A stretch of 64,000 nucleotides of DNA from Hymenobacter citatus (GCF_014333615.1 NZ_JACSCY010000007.1:124001-188000); one strand, 5' to 3'. Positions 1-8,861 are shown, numbered from the stretch's first letter. The notes: generated by a model not told the origin, from the letters alone. Translations and numbers: made by a program.

Positions 1-1080
1 TTCTGGGTGCCAGGCGTATTCCGCACCCAGGCGAAGCGCTTTATTGGTCTGGTGACGGGCCGTGCGGCCCGCTTGGTCGAGACTGGTGGTGCGGCCTTCA
101 GCGGTGGCTGTTTGCTGCAAGGCGGAGCTTCCCTGAAACCGATTGCTCAGCCCATCAACACTGCCAAATACATTGAATTTGCCTACCCTGCGGCTGAGGT
201 TGAGCGAGGCGCTGTACTTGTCGCGGGTGCCCACGGTGGCTAGCGCTTCCCCGTTCCAACCGTCCGGACGCTGCTTTTTCTGCACCAGGTTGATGATGCC
301 GCCCGTACCCTGGGCCGAGTACCGCGCCCCCGGATTGGTGATGACCTCAATCGTTTCGAGGCGGCTGGCGGGTAGCTGGTCGAGGCGCAGGCTGCTGGGC
401 GCGGGCTTGCCATCGAGGTAGAGCGTCACGTCCGCGTTGCCCCGTAGGCTCACCTGCCCATTCGCATCGACGGCCACCGAAGGTACCTTTTGCAGCACAT
501 CCGCCGCCGTGCCGCCCGCGCTGTTCAGGTCTTTGTCTACGTTGATAACCTTCTTGTCGAGGTCTTCTACCAGCACCGCCTTTTCGCCCTGCACCACCAC
601 GCCATCAAGCTGCACCACCATGGGTACGACGGGCCACTCGCCCAGACGAATGGCTGGGGTAGCCAGGCTCAGCGCGACCACGCGGCGGGCAGGCTGGTAG
701 CCCAGCGCTACCGCCCGCACCACGTAGCGGCCCAATGGCACGTTGGGCAGCGCAAATGTGCCATTATCTGCGGTTTGCGTGTTGCCTACCAGGGTAGAGT
801 CGGGCAGCCGCACTAGCAAAACGTTGGCGAAAGGCAGCGGCTGACGCGTACTCTGGTCCAGCAGCGTGCCCGATACTTCGCCTACCATTTGAGCAGAAGC
901 CGAGCCGGCGAACAGTCCGAAGAACAGAAGCAAGAACAGCCCGAACGGCCATGCGGAGCGAGTAGGACGAGGCTGTATATATGCTATTAGTTTGATAAGT
1001 GATTGATTAATAAAGTTATTTGTAATGCAAGTTACCATGTAATACATAGTAGGTAACGCTGCGTGTATCATCAGTTTCAT
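1..1080 (-). CDS. TonB-dependent outer-membrane receptor, N-terminal part (cut by window edge)
   Basis: The reverse strand is open from an ATG at 1080 to the left edge (360 codons). A long N-terminus leads to a hydrophobic segment (FGLFLLLFFGLFAGSASAQ, about residues 46-64) that looks like an export signal. Next comes a carboxypeptidase-regulatory-like beta-sandwich (GTLLDQSTRQPLPFANVLL to about residue 150), then a plug domain (DVLQKVPSVAVDANGQVSLRG, VTLYLDGKPAPSS, ETIEVITNPGARYSAQG, GGIINL). This order is typical of outer-membrane beta-barrel/TonB receptors of Bacteroidota that import oligomers or chelates; the substrate is not visible. ATGs at residues 4, 12 and 15 leave the start uncertain. 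The barrel lies outside the window. Confidence 0.85.
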   Translation of the reverse strand, partial: MKLMIHAALPTMYYMVTCITNNFINQSLIKLIAYIQPRPTRSAWPFGLFLLLFFGLFAGSASAQMVGEVSGTLLDQSTRQPLPFANVLLVRLPDSTLVGNTQTADNGTFALPNVPLGRYVVRAVALGYQPARRVVALSLATPAIRLGEWPVVPMVVQLDGVVVQGEKAVLVEDLDKKVINVDKDLNSAGGTAADVLQKVPSVAVDANGQVSLRGNADVTLYLDGKPAPSSLRLDQLPASRLETIEVITNPGARYSAQGTGGIINLVQKKQRPDGWNGEALATVGTRDKYSASLNLSRRVGKFNVFGSVDGLSNRFQGSSALQQTATAEGRTTSLDQAGRTARHQTNKALRLGAEYAWHPE

Positions 1081-1198
1081 AAAAGAAAGGATTAGGGTGA
1101 CAGAAGATGTGAAGACACTAGAGCAGCTTCGCAAACTATGTGCTCCAGAGCTAAGGCTTTGGGTTAGTCAGCGCGATATTGCACGAAGCCACTCTACA

Positions 1199-1221
1199 GC
1201 CCAGGGCTTCAGCCCTGGGAC
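1199..1221. repeat. short GC palindrome in the 1081-1300 gap
   Basis: A palindrome (CCCAGGGCTTCAGCCCTGGG, 1201-1220) sits in the 220-bp gap between the receptor start and the next stop codon. It could be a dispersed repeat or a terminator for the membrane protein gene, which ends at 1301 reading leftwards. No gene is seen in this gap. Confidence 0.5.
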
Positions 1222-1300
1222 GTGCGGTTTGCAAAGCCCTCATCCAGTCGCTATACGCTGCGGATGAAGACACGAAAGAAGCAGAAGGACGAGGCGGAGC

Positions 1301-1759
1301 CTATTTTGCCTGGCGACGCAGAAACAGGTAGTAAACCAGAAAACCGAGCGCTGTGCTAAACAGCAGAATGATAACGGAATGCAGCCCTAGCGGCAGAAAC
1401 AGGCTACAGAGCGTAAGCCCCGCCCCGCTGCTCAGCAGCAGCGCAATCCACTTCACTACCTTGTTCTGCTCGTCCTGGGGGCCGGGTAGCAGGCGCTCCA
1501 CCACGTTATCCGACACGGCCGACGCCACAATTTGCTTTTTCAGCAGGTAGTTCAAAATCAGCCTGATGGCGGTCAGTACGAAGCTACAGAGCAGGTAGAA
1601 CCCGAATAGTGGCAGGAAAACATGCTTGGCAAGCAGATACGACGGGCTGCTATCGAAGTCGAAGGACAGGGTAGCAATACTGTCGAGGGCAGAAGTTCCC
1701 TGAGCCTGGGCGTGCCAGGTGGTCATGGTGAGAAGCAGAAGCAGCAAAAAACCTTTCAT
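1301..1759 (-). CDS. small membrane protein with signal peptide, unknown function
   Basis: This 152-residue protein begins with a clear signal peptide (MKGFLLLLLLTMTTWHAQAQ). About three hydrophobic segments follow, near residues 47-72 (VFLPLFGFYLLCSFVLTAI), 102-122 and 127-147, with a short charged cytoplasmic-type tail (FLRRQAK). I do not recognise a family. It stands alone, over 200 bp from its neighbours on both sides, and no RBS or promoter is clear. The signal peptide and consistent membrane topology support a real gene. Confidence 0.6.
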   Translation of the reverse strand: MKGFLLLLLLTMTTWHAQAQGTSALDSIATLSFDFDSSPSYLLAKHVFLPLFGFYLLCSFVLTAIRLILNYLLKKQIVASAVSDNVVERLLPGPQDEQNKVVKWIALLLSSGAGLTLCSLFLPLGLHSVIILLFSTALGFLVYYLFLRRQAK

Positions 1760-1809
1760 ACGCCGGGCCGTGGGGTGGTACTGAAGCTGTTTAGAAAACC
1801 AACAGAACT

Positions 1810-1904
1810 GTCATGCTCATCTGGCGTCCGCCTGTCGAAGCATCTCTACCGAACAATTCTGAGGTAACGAAGCGGTAGAGATGCTTCGACAAACTCAGCA
1901 TGAC
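1810..1904. repeat. inverted repeat, GTCATGCTGAGC/CGAAGCATCTC family
   Basis: An imperfect inverted repeat: the left arm GTCATGCTCATCTGGCG...GTCGAAGCATCTCTACCG is matched on the right by CGGTAGAGATGCTTCGAC...CTCAGCATGAC. Related copies occur at 22073, 30932 and 46134. It lies between the small membrane protein and the anti-sigma gene. Confidence 0.85.
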
Positions 1905-1980
1905 GTTCTGGTTGATTTCAGCGACTTTCTAAACAGCCTCACTGCATGAGACCGGTCAGTGCCGTTCGTGTTGCAAAAAT

Positions 1981-2424
1981 TTATGAAAAAGACAGTAGGC
2001 GCATTTGCCGGCGGTGGCGGGCCAGCAGCTCCACGCCTTGCCCCGCTACCAAGAGGGTAGCCACTAGGGCCAGCCCAGTCCCAAGCAGGGGCGTCGGCAG
2101 GCTTTGGAAGGCCTGCGCCACGGCGCCACCAAACACCAGCAGAAACACCACAACTACCCCCAGCACAAGGGCCGCTACCCCGCCAAGCATCCAGGGAAAG
2201 GCAGGTTTCTGACGGGGTAGCTGCGCCAATACGCTGGCCGTGAGGTCGAAAGTAAATGCTGGCTGGGGTAGGCGGGCCGTTGCCACAAACAAGTGCTGAT
2301 AGGTAGCCACCCGGTCTTGGCACAGGCGGCAGCCGCGCAGGTGGTCGGCCTGGGGGGTAGGCAGCAGGGCCTCCGATTCGGCCGCTGCTTGCAGGTCGCG
2401 CTCGGAAAGGTGGGTACTGGTCAT
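1981..2424 (-). CDS. putative anti-sigma factor, membrane protein
   Basis: 147 residues. The N-terminal part has a CxxC pair within HLRGCRLCQDRV (about residues 28-39), a zinc-finger-like arrangement seen in anti-sigma factors that hold an ECF sigma at the membrane. Two hydrophobic segments follow (about 79-103, LGGVAALVLGVVVVFLLVF, and 112-130). Its ATG overlaps the sigma gene's stop by 4 bp (ATGA), so the pair is translationally coupled. Assignment rests on context, CxxC and topology; the full HxxxCxxC signature is not intact (the upstream His is five residues before the first Cys). Confidence 0.65.
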   Translation of the reverse strand: MTSTHLSERDLQAAAESEALLPTPQADHLRGCRLCQDRVATYQHLFVATARLPQPAFTFDLTASVLAQLPRQKPAFPWMLGGVAALVLGVVVVFLLVFGGAVAQAFQSLPTPLLGTGLALVATLLVAGQGVELLARHRRQMRLLSFS

Positions 2425-3035
2425 AGGTCTTGGCGTTGGTAACGGGTTAGGAGCTGCTGTTTTAGGAGCTTCCGGGCCCGGAAGAGGTAGTTTTTCACGG
2501 TGCCGTCTGGCAAGGACGTTATCTGGGCAATTTCCTCGTAGCTCAGCTCCTGCTGGTGGTACAAGGAAATTAGGGTGCGGTAGAGCGGGGGGAGTTGCTC
2601 AATGGCCGCGCTCAGAATGGCCGTTAAATCGTTGTCGAACAGAGCCGTTTCGGGGTCGTAGTCGGAGCCGGCCACGAGCGGGGGTAGGGCACGGCGACCT
2701 TCCTCGGCGGCATCGTCCGGGGGAGGCTCGGCGGGGTCTACCAGCACCAGCTGCTTTTTTTCCAGGTAGTGCAGGCAGGTGTTGTAGGTGATTTGGCCGA
2801 CCCACGTAGAGAGCTTCGCCTGAAATTTAAACCCGGCCAGGTTCTTAAACACCTTCAAATAAACTTCCTGCGCAATATCTGGCCGGTCGGCCGGGTGCCG
2901 GATCATTTTGAATACCAGCTGCGTCACCAACCCTTCCGTGCGCTGCACAATCTGCCCAAAGGCCGCAGTGTTGCCGGCCAGCACTTGCCGGACAAGCTGC
3001 TGGTCGGTGGCGGAAGGGGTAGGCGCGTCGCTCAT
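2421..3035 (-). CDS. ECF-family RNA polymerase sigma factor
   Basis: 204 residues. Sigma region 2 (LVRQVLAGNTAAFGQIV through DIAQEVYLKVFKNLAGF, about 14-69, with WVGQITYNTCLHYL) should bind core polymerase and the -10 element. Region 4 (LPPLYRTLISLYHQQELSYE, then IAQITSLPDGTVKNYLFRAR, about 146-190) is the helix-turn-helix for the -35 element. Between them is an acidic, Pro-rich linker. Directly upstream of, and overlapping, the putative anti-sigma gene; the stimulus cannot be read from sequence. Confidence 0.92.
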   Translation of the reverse strand: MSDAPTPSATDQQLVRQVLAGNTAAFGQIVQRTEGLVTQLVFKMIRHPADRPDIAQEVYLKVFKNLAGFKFQAKLSTWVGQITYNTCLHYLEKKQLVLVDPAEPPPDDAAEEGRRALPPLVAGSDYDPETALFDNDLTAILSAAIEQLPPLYRTLISLYHQQELSYEEIAQITSLPDGTVKNYLFRARKLLKQQLLTRYQRQDL

Positions 3036-3170
3036 CTAGGCATGAGACCGGCCAACCCGCAGGATGTTGCACTACCTTGCGCAGGCGCCTCGTTTTTCTG
3101 AAAAGAGGATAGTGTTGATGTTGATACCGCCCGTCATGCAGGTAGTGCCGTCGTTGAACAAATACACTAT

Positions 3171-3349
3171 TCTAGGCCAACAACATCAGCAACGACGAGA
3201 CACAAAATGTTGTGTCTCTACTGAAAAGGCAGCCAGAACGGTGTAGAGACGCATACTTGCGTCTCGTCGTTGCTGATGTTGTTGGCCTAGAGCGGTGCTG
3301 ACGCGAGTTGCTCAACGACGAGACGCAAATATGCGTCTCTACACCGTTC
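3171..3349. repeat. nested inverted repeats, AGAGACGCA/TGCGTCTC family
   Basis: This fills most of the gene-free 3036-3376 gap. The 30-nt arm at 3171-3200 (TCTAGGCCAACAACATCAGC...) is perfectly repeated inverted at 3262-3291. A second inverted pair uses 3237-3272 and 3313-3349 (AACGGTGTAGAGACGCAT / ATGCGTCTCTACACCGTT), so one central arm can pair with either side. The same unit recurs at 14044-14174 before alaS. No coding potential is apparent. Confidence 0.9.
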
Positions 3350-3376
3350 AGTGTTTGGCCCAAATACCTTCTAACC

Positions 3377-5677
3377 CTACGACACCGGCACGGCCTCGCG
3401 CACGGCGGCGGGTTGGTGGCGGTAGAACCACAGAATCAGAATCGGCAGCAACGTCAGCTCGGCCACTACCCCAAACAGCAGCGTGAGGCCGATGAGCAGG
3501 CCCACGTAAAACGTGCCGTCAAACGACGAAAAGATCAGGGTAGAGAAGCCGCCCACCAAAATCAACGACGTGACAATGACCGCCTTGCCGGCCATGAGGT
3601 AGGTTTTGCGCACGGCCCGGAACAAGCTGTCTTCTTTCAGCAACACCAATTTCAACTTGCTGATAAAGTGGATGGTATCGTCCACGGCAATGCCGAAGGC
3701 GATGGTGAAGATGATGCTGGTGCTGACTTTCATGCTCACGCCGGCCAGGCCCATCACGCCCGCTACTATCAGGATGGGTACCAGGTTGGGAATCAGCACA
3801 ATCAGCGTCATGCGCAGGGAGCGGAACAGGGCCAGCACAATCAGCGTCACCATCAGGATGTCGATGCTCATGCCGGTTATCATGTTCAGCGACAGGTTTT
3901 CGTTGTTTTTGTCGATGAGGTTGGCCGAGCCGGTGAGGCGGGTTTGCACGATGGTAGAATCAATGCGCTGGCGCAAAAACTGGCGTAGGTCGGCATTGAG
4001 GGCACCGGCGCGCAGGCTGCCCACGTCGGGCATGCGGCCGGTGAGCCTACCCTCCGAGCCATTGGGTAGGACCAGCGCCCGGAACTCGGGCTTTTTGCGG
4101 AAGGGCTTGGCGCGGCGCAGCAGGCGTTGCAGCTCGGCGTCGGAGGCGGGGAGGCGGTACTCGGCCACGTCGCCGCCGTTCAGGGCCTTGCGCACCGATT
4201 TTACCAGCGTGACGGGCGAGGCCACGAAACGCAGGCCATAGGTGCGCTGGAGGTAGGTTTCAATCTGCTCGGTCTGGCGCAGCACGGGTAGGGAAAGCAC
4301 CGAACCGCCGGCCGCGGGCGTGAGTGCCATTTCAAAAGGCCGCACGCCGGCAAACTGCCGCTCAAAAAACCGAAAATCCTGCTTCACCGGGTCATTCTGC
4401 GACAAATCGTCCAGCAGCGCCGAGTTGATACGGATGCGCGAGGCCGAGGCCACCGAGGCAATCAGCACCACGGCACTTACGGCCACCACCAGCCGCCGCC
4501 GCGCCAGCACCTGCCGGAACAGCCGGCCCAGCACGCCGTCCCAGCTGCGACCTTCCCGGCGCGGCACCCGCAATTGCGGCTTGCGCAGCAACAGCAGCAT
4601 AGCGGGTAGGAGGGTGAAACTGAGCACAAACGTGAGCAGCACGGCAATACCCGTAAACAGTCCGAAGTTGTAAATGGGCCGGATGGTGCTGGTCATCAGC
4701 GTGAAAAAGCCGATGCTGGTGGTCAAGGCCGACAGCCCTGAGCCAAAGCCCGATTCCTTGAGCGTGACCCACAGCGCGGCCCGTTTCTCGGTGCCGTAGC
4801 CCAGCTCCGTGACGTAGCGCGTGATGATGTGGATAGTATCCGACATGCCCACCACAAACAGCATCACCGGCAGCAGGGCCGTCATCAGATCAATGCTGAT
4901 ACCGAAGGCGCCCATCACGCCCAGCCCCCACACAATGGCGCCCAGCACCACCACCAGCGGCAGCACCACGCCCCACCACGTCCGAAATGTGAACCAGAGC
5001 AGGGCCGTCACCAGAATCACCGACAGGCTCATAAACACGGCCAGCTCCACCTGCAAGCGGTCCACGAATACGGACTGCGCCACCATTTTGCCGGCCAGAT
5101 GGTAGTCGGTCTCCGCGAAGCCCTGGCGCGTCAGCTCCCGGCGCACGGCGGCCAGCAGCGAGTCGCCGGGCGGTTTGGCGAGATTGGGCGAGGTTTGCAG
5201 CAGCACGGTAGCGGCGCGGGCGTCCGGCGAAATCAGGTTGCCCACCAGCCCCGGCGTGCGGTACACAGTGCTGGAGTCCTGCGCCCGCCGCGCCGGGTCC
5301 GTATCGCCGGGGTGGAAATAAGGGATATTAAACACGCCAAAGCCCTCTACCACCGGGTTGGTGGCCGTGGTAGGCGACGTGACGCTGACCACGTGCGGCC
5401 GCCGCTGCACAAACCGCGTCAGCGAATCGACGCGCACCAGAAACTGCGGGTCGAAGACGGTCTTGCCGGCGGGCGCTTCCAGACCCAGCAGCACGTAGTC
5501 GTTGTCGTTGCCGAAGCGCTGGGCGTACTGCTCGTAGTAGGCCAGGTCGGGGTCGCCGGCGGGGTAGAAATCGTTGAAATTGTAGTTGAAGCGCAGCTGG
5601 GCGGCAAAGTAGCCCGCCAGACCCGTAAGGAGAAACAGGGCCAGCAGGATAGGGTAGGCGAGTCGGCGAGTGGGCAT
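3377..5677 (-). CDS. RND-superfamily (MMPL-type) exporter
   Basis: 766 residues. It shows the duplicated RND layout: an N-terminal membrane helix (about 8-28), a large periplasmic loop, five helices (about 215-365), another helix (about 395-412), a second loop and five final helices (about 595-750). The fourth helix of each half carries the MMPL/RND proton-path type motif (LFVVGMSDTIHIITRY; FTIAFGIAVDDTIHFISK). Proteins of this type export lipids or hydrophobic compounds; no partner membrane-fusion or outer-membrane gene adjoins it, which fits an MMPL/HpnN-like rather than an AcrB-like role. Substrate unknown. Confidence 0.85.
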   Translation of the reverse strand: MPTRRLAYPILLALFLLTGLAGYFAAQLRFNYNFNDFYPAGDPDLAYYEQYAQRFGNDNDYVLLGLEAPAGKTVFDPQFLVRVDSLTRFVQRRPHVVSVTSPTTATNPVVEGFGVFNIPYFHPGDTDPARRAQDSSTVYRTPGLVGNLISPDARAATVLLQTSPNLAKPPGDSLLAAVRRELTRQGFAETDYHLAGKMVAQSVFVDRLQVELAVFMSLSVILVTALLWFTFRTWWGVVLPLVVVLGAIVWGLGVMGAFGISIDLMTALLPVMLFVVGMSDTIHIITRYVTELGYGTEKRAALWVTLKESGFGSGLSALTTSIGFFTLMTSTIRPIYNFGLFTGIAVLLTFVLSFTLLPAMLLLLRKPQLRVPRREGRSWDGVLGRLFRQVLARRRLVVAVSAVVLIASVASASRIRINSALLDDLSQNDPVKQDFRFFERQFAGVRPFEMALTPAAGGSVLSLPVLRQTEQIETYLQRTYGLRFVASPVTLVKSVRKALNGGDVAEYRLPASDAELQRLLRRAKPFRKKPEFRALVLPNGSEGRLTGRMPDVGSLRAGALNADLRQFLRQRIDSTIVQTRLTGSANLIDKNNENLSLNMITGMSIDILMVTLIVLALFRSLRMTLIVLIPNLVPILIVAGVMGLAGVSMKVSTSIIFTIAFGIAVDDTIHFISKLKLVLLKEDSLFRAVRKTYLMAGKAVIVTSLILVGGFSTLIFSSFDGTFYVGLLIGLTLLFGVVAELTLLPILILWFYRHQPAAVREAVPVS

Positions 5678-5721
5678 AGGGTAGGAGGGCGGACGCGCAA
5701 AGTCCGCCAGTGAACTAGAAA

Positions 5722-5729
5722 CAAAGGTA
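5722..5729 (-). promoter_or_regulatory. candidate Bacteroidota -7 promoter element for the RND exporter
   Basis: TACCTTTG on the minus strand matches TAnnTTTG and lies 44 nt before the exporter ATG. No convincing -33 TTG is present. Confidence 0.4.
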
Positions 5730-5938
5730 GGGGAGGAAACCGGCGCCGGATTGCCTACCTTTTAACTTCCTTTGCCAACCCTACGGGAAGGGCTTTTGTT
5801 CACTTTCATTGGCTCCCATATCTGCACTGATAAGCCAGCTACAATGAGTGTATTTCGACCAACAGTATGAAAGTATTTTGGAGAGTTTGAGCAAGAATAT
5901 TAGATTTCAGAATCTTACAATTTTATAAAAAATGATAT

Positions 5939-7060
5939 ATGGAGCTTATTGACCAGCTTACCAATTTGGCCGCACGCGCACAAAAACAAATTGGACACAT
6001 TCAGACGGAAGAAGCAACGAAAAACGCGTTGGTGATGCCGTTTATCAACGCACTAGGATACAATGTCTTCGATCCTACGGAAGTAGTGCCGGAGTTTATT
6101 TGTGATATCGGCACTAAAAAGGGAGAAAAAATAGATTATGCCATTATGCGTGAGGGTAAACCTATCATTCTGGTGGAATGCAAGCCAGTGAGCGGTGATT
6201 TAAGTATCAATCACGCTAGCCAGTTGTTTCGCTATTTCCACGTAACGGAGGCCCGCATTGCCATACTAACGAATGGCACTACTTATAAGCTGTTTACCGA
6301 TTTGGAGCAGCCAAATAAAATGGATGAACGTCCATTTATGGAATTTGATCTGTTCAATTTTCAGGAGAATGACGTTGCTGAAATCAAGAAGCTAAGTAAG
6401 GCTTCATTCAGCATAGAGGACATGCTTTTCGCCGCGTATAACTTAAAATATATGCGGGCCTTCAAAAAGTATTTCGATGAGCAATTCACACAGCCCTCGC
6501 CCGATTTCATAAATTTTGTATCGAAGCAGGTATATGATGGCGTGCTGACACCTAAATTAAAAGAGCAGTTTGCTATACTGGTACATCGCTCGTTTCATCA
6601 GTTTCTCAACGACAAAATAACTTCTCGGCTACGATCGGCTATGCTTGATACCAGCCAACCATTACTACCAACTGATTTACCGCCCATACCTGCAGCAGAA
6701 GCATTAGGTGCTTCTGCTGCTCCCGAACCGGAGGTGAAAGATCGAGATATTGTAACGACAGTAGAGGAGACAGAAGGCTTTATGATTGTACGCGCTATTT
6801 TGCGCAAAACAGTAGCCGTCAATCGTGTAATAATGCGTGACGTGCAATCGTATTGTGGTATCCTACTGGACGACAATAATCGTAAGCCTATCTGTCGCCT
6901 GCATTTCAATAGCAGTAAGAAGTTCGTAACAGTATTTGATGTAGAAGGTGGGGAACGGGTCGATATTAGCTCATTAGACGACTTATATGGACTTGCCTCT
7001 CGAATTCGCGCCGCTGTGCAGCGTCATGAGACGAAGCCAATAGAAGCACCAGCTTCTTAG
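5939..7060 (+). CDS. HsdR N-terminal-like nuclease domain protein (orphan restriction-type protein)
   Basis: 373 residues. Residues about 20-150 resemble the HsdR_N nuclease domain of type I restriction enzymes: EEATKNALVMPFINALGY, then D57-type VFDPTEVVPEF, KIDYAIMREGKPIILVECKP (the D...ExK nuclease motif) and ASQLFRYFHVTEARIAILTNG. A helical middle and a C-terminal region (about 255-365) follow. No helicase, HsdM or HsdS is nearby, so it is not a complete type I system. Base composition (about 42% GC in a sampled line) is far below most of the window. It is read alone and ends in a strong terminator. Likely acquired; a defence role is inferred from the fold only. Confidence 0.8.
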   Translation: MELIDQLTNLAARAQKQIGHIQTEEATKNALVMPFINALGYNVFDPTEVVPEFICDIGTKKGEKIDYAIMREGKPIILVECKPVSGDLSINHASQLFRYFHVTEARIAILTNGTTYKLFTDLEQPNKMDERPFMEFDLFNFQENDVAEIKKLSKASFSIEDMLFAAYNLKYMRAFKKYFDEQFTQPSPDFINFVSKQVYDGVLTPKLKEQFAILVHRSFHQFLNDKITSRLRSAMLDTSQPLLPTDLPPIPAAEALGASAAPEPEVKDRDIVTTVEETEGFMIVRAILRKTVAVNRVIMRDVQSYCGILLDDNNRKPICRLHFNSSKKFVTVFDVEGGERVDISSLDDLYGLASRIRAAVQRHETKPIEAPAS

Positions 7061-7084
7061 AGCATAGTAGAATCACCTATTCAA

Positions 7085-7121
7085 AGTAAGAAGACCTGCT
7101 CCCCTAGCAGGTTTTCTTATT
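7085..7121. terminator. terminator after the HsdR_N-type gene
   Basis: A stem ACCTGCT/AGCAGGT (7094-7100 / 7105-7111) extends outward through AAGAA...TTCTT, giving a long A-rich/T-rich hairpin 25 bp after the stop codon, typical of a bidirectional Rho-independent terminator. Confidence 0.8.
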
Positions 7122-7149
7122 TCTGATCTTCCTTTTCTGACACCGCTCG

Positions 7150-7240
7150 GCCGGATTTTCAATCCGGCTGCCATGAGTAGCGGATTTGCAATCTGCGCAG
7201 TAGAAATCAATAGCGTAAACAGGCGGATTAGAAATCTGCT
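7150..7240. repeat. three GCGGATT-N3-AATCCGC-type small palindromes
   Basis: Three degenerate copies in the gene-poor 7061-7360 stretch: GCCGGATTTTCAATCCGGC (7150-7168), GCGGATTTGCAATCTGC (7180-7196) and GCGGATTAGAAATCTGC (7223-7239). Each is an interrupted palindrome with a 3-nt centre. They look like a short dispersed repeat rather than operator sites, as spacing is irregular. Confidence 0.7.
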
Positions 7241-7326
7241 ATTGAGAATGATTAGGCTAAATAAATATATAACATTCTATTGGTCAAGTGTATGTAAAGA
7301 AATCTTATTGGCATTAACAGGTTGCT

Positions 7327-7334
7327 TACTTTTG
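7327..7334 (+). promoter_or_regulatory. candidate -7 promoter element for thyA
   Basis: TACTTTTG fits TAnnTTTG and lies 27 nt before the thyA ATG. A TTG at 7309-7311 is 15 nt upstream, somewhat closer than the usual 17-23 nt. Confidence 0.5.
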
Positions 7335-7360
7335 TGGATTCCAATATTTTTCCAGACGCC

Positions 7361-8155
7361 ATGAAATCCTACCTAGATCTTCTTCAACACATTCTGGATC
7401 AAGGTACTCTCAAGACTGATCGTACGGGCACCTGCACGATGGCCATTTTCGGCCATCAAATGCGATTCGATTTAAACCAGGGCTTTCCTTTGTTAACTAC
7501 AAAGAAGGTACATCTGAAAAGTGTTATCCATGAGTTGCTGTGGTTCCTAAAAGGTGATACTAATGTTGCTTATCTTCAGCAACATGGAGTAAAAATTTGG
7601 AATGAATGGGCTGATGAGAATGGCGATTTAGGTCCAGTTTATGGTTATCAATGGCGCTCATGGCCGGATGGTAATGGTGGGCATATTGACCAGATCAGTC
7701 AAATAGTTCACCAGCTTAAAACACAGCCAGATTCTCGTCGCATGGTAGTTTCTGCTTGGAACGTAGCCGATTTGCCAGCAATGAAATTACCAGCCTGCCA
7801 CGCCCTGTTTCAGTTCTACGTGGCCGACGGCAAGCTCTCCTGCCAACTCTACCAACGCTCGGCCGACGTGTTCCTGGGCGTGCCTTTCAACATTGCCAGC
7901 TACGCCCTGCTCACGCTCATGCTGGCGCAGGTAGCCGGCCTGCAACCCGGCGAGTTCATCTGGACCGGCGGCGACACTCACCTCTACAGCAACCACCTGG
8001 AGCAGGCCCGCGAGCAGCTCACCCGCACGCCGCGGCCGCTCCCCCAAATGCGCCTGAACCCGGCCGTAACCGACATTTTCGGCTTTCAGTACGACGATTT
8101 CAAGCTGGAAAACTACGACCCCTGGCCGGCTATTAAGGCCCCGGTAGCCGTGTAA
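7361..8155 (+). CDS. thyA: thymidylate synthase
   Basis: 264 residues from ATG 7361, the same length as E. coli ThyA. It converts dUMP to dTMP using methylene-tetrahydrofolate. The catalytic Cys falls at residue 146 within [20 protein letters not shown], as in the E. coli enzyme; the N-terminal LKTDRTGT, the dUMP-site [20 protein letters not shown] and the C-terminal folate-contact PAIKAPVAV are intact. An in-frame TTG at 7322 is rejected because it would add 13 unconserved residues upstream of MKSYLDLL. The gene is a compositional mosaic: codons 1-143 are AT-rich (line 7501-7560 is 38% GC), codons after about 146 are GC-rich (line 7921-7980 is 70% GC). The protein itself looks functional. 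Confidence 0.97.
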   Translation: MKSYLDLLQHILDQGTLKTDRTGTCTMAIFGHQMRFDLNQGFPLLTTKKVHLKSVIHELLWFLKGDTNVAYLQQHGVKIWNEWADENGDLGPVYGYQWRSWPDGNGGHIDQISQIVHQLKTQPDSRRMVVSAWNVADLPAMKLPACHALFQFYVADGKLSCQLYQRSADVFLGVPFNIASYALLTLMLAQVAGLQPGEFIWTGGDTHLYSNHLEQAREQLTRTPRPLPQMRLNPAVTDIFGFQYDDFKLENYDPWPAIKAPVAV

Positions 8156-8249
8156 CATTCGGGCGAGCATACCGAGCGGTAACCTTGCGGCGTTAAGGGA
8201 GTAAAATAGGTAAACTCCTATTTCATCTCGTTAACGTGCTGCTAAGGAT

Positions 8250-8861
8250 ATGACAACGAAGACTATTCTCTCCCACAAGGCCCGTATCCAGCGTTGGTTG
8301 CCAGTAGGCGCGCTGGTGTTGCTGGCCCAGGCCGGTTACGCGCAAATGTCCTTCAACCGTTGGGAAGGCGGCACCAGCAGCCCCACCGATACGCCCGTTC
8401 GCAAGTCTGGTAAGCGAGCCACTGCCGATGCCACGTCATCAGCAGGAACTACCACCGCCACCCCCGAGCCGGCCCGGCGCACGCCGCCCGCCGTGGCAGC
8501 CTACTCCAAGCCCCTGCGGCGTGGTTTGGGGCAGCGCGTGCGGGCCAGCGCCTACAGCGCCCCCGATGCGGAGTTTTACCGCTACGCCTGGCAGCACCTG
8601 CACTACCCCGCCACGGCCTTGCAGGCGGGGCTATCGGGGCAAGTGCTGGTGCGCCTCAACGTCAACTCGGCCGGAGATGTGATTGATTCGGAGGTGCTGA
8701 GTACAGATATTCGGCAGGCTGCTATCGGCAAAGAAGCTGCCGCGTCGGCTGGTAAGGCTGCCATGCGCCAAAGTGCCGAAGATTTGCTGTGGGGACTGCA
8801 TTTTGAGCCTGCTGCGGGTACTACGCAGGAAGACGTGCCCGTACGCTACGTTATTCAGTAA
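8250..8861 (+). CDS. TonB C-terminal-like energy-transducer family protein
   Basis: 203 residues. Residues about 15-32 form a signal/anchor (WLPVGALVLLAQAGYAQ), followed by a Thr/Pro/Ala-rich linker. The C-terminal part (about 112-203: LHYPATALQAGLSGQVLVRL, NVNSAGDVIDSEVLS, ... LHFEPA) has the spacing of a TonB-C domain (YP..A...G..G.V.V...V...G.V). Such proteins reach across the periplasm to TonB receptors or have drifted to other roles. No exbB/exbD is nearby, and cleavage after YAQ would leave no membrane anchor, so true energy transduction is doubtful. Followed by a paralogue. Confidence 0.7.
   Translation: MTTKTILSHKARIQRWLPVGALVLLAQAGYAQMSFNRWEGGTSSPTDTPVRKSGKRATADATSSAGTTTATPEPARRTPPAVAAYSKPLRRGLGQRVRASAYSAPDAEFYRYAWQHLHYPATALQAGLSGQVLVRLNVNSAGDVIDSEVLSTDIRQAAIGKEAAASAGKAAMRQSAEDLLWGLHFEPAAGTTQEDVPVRYVIQ

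Noticed and set aside
7180-7240. Regulator operator sites before thyA
   Set aside because: The three GCGGATT palindromes are unevenly spaced and 120-200 bp from the start, more like dispersed repeats than a regulated promoter.
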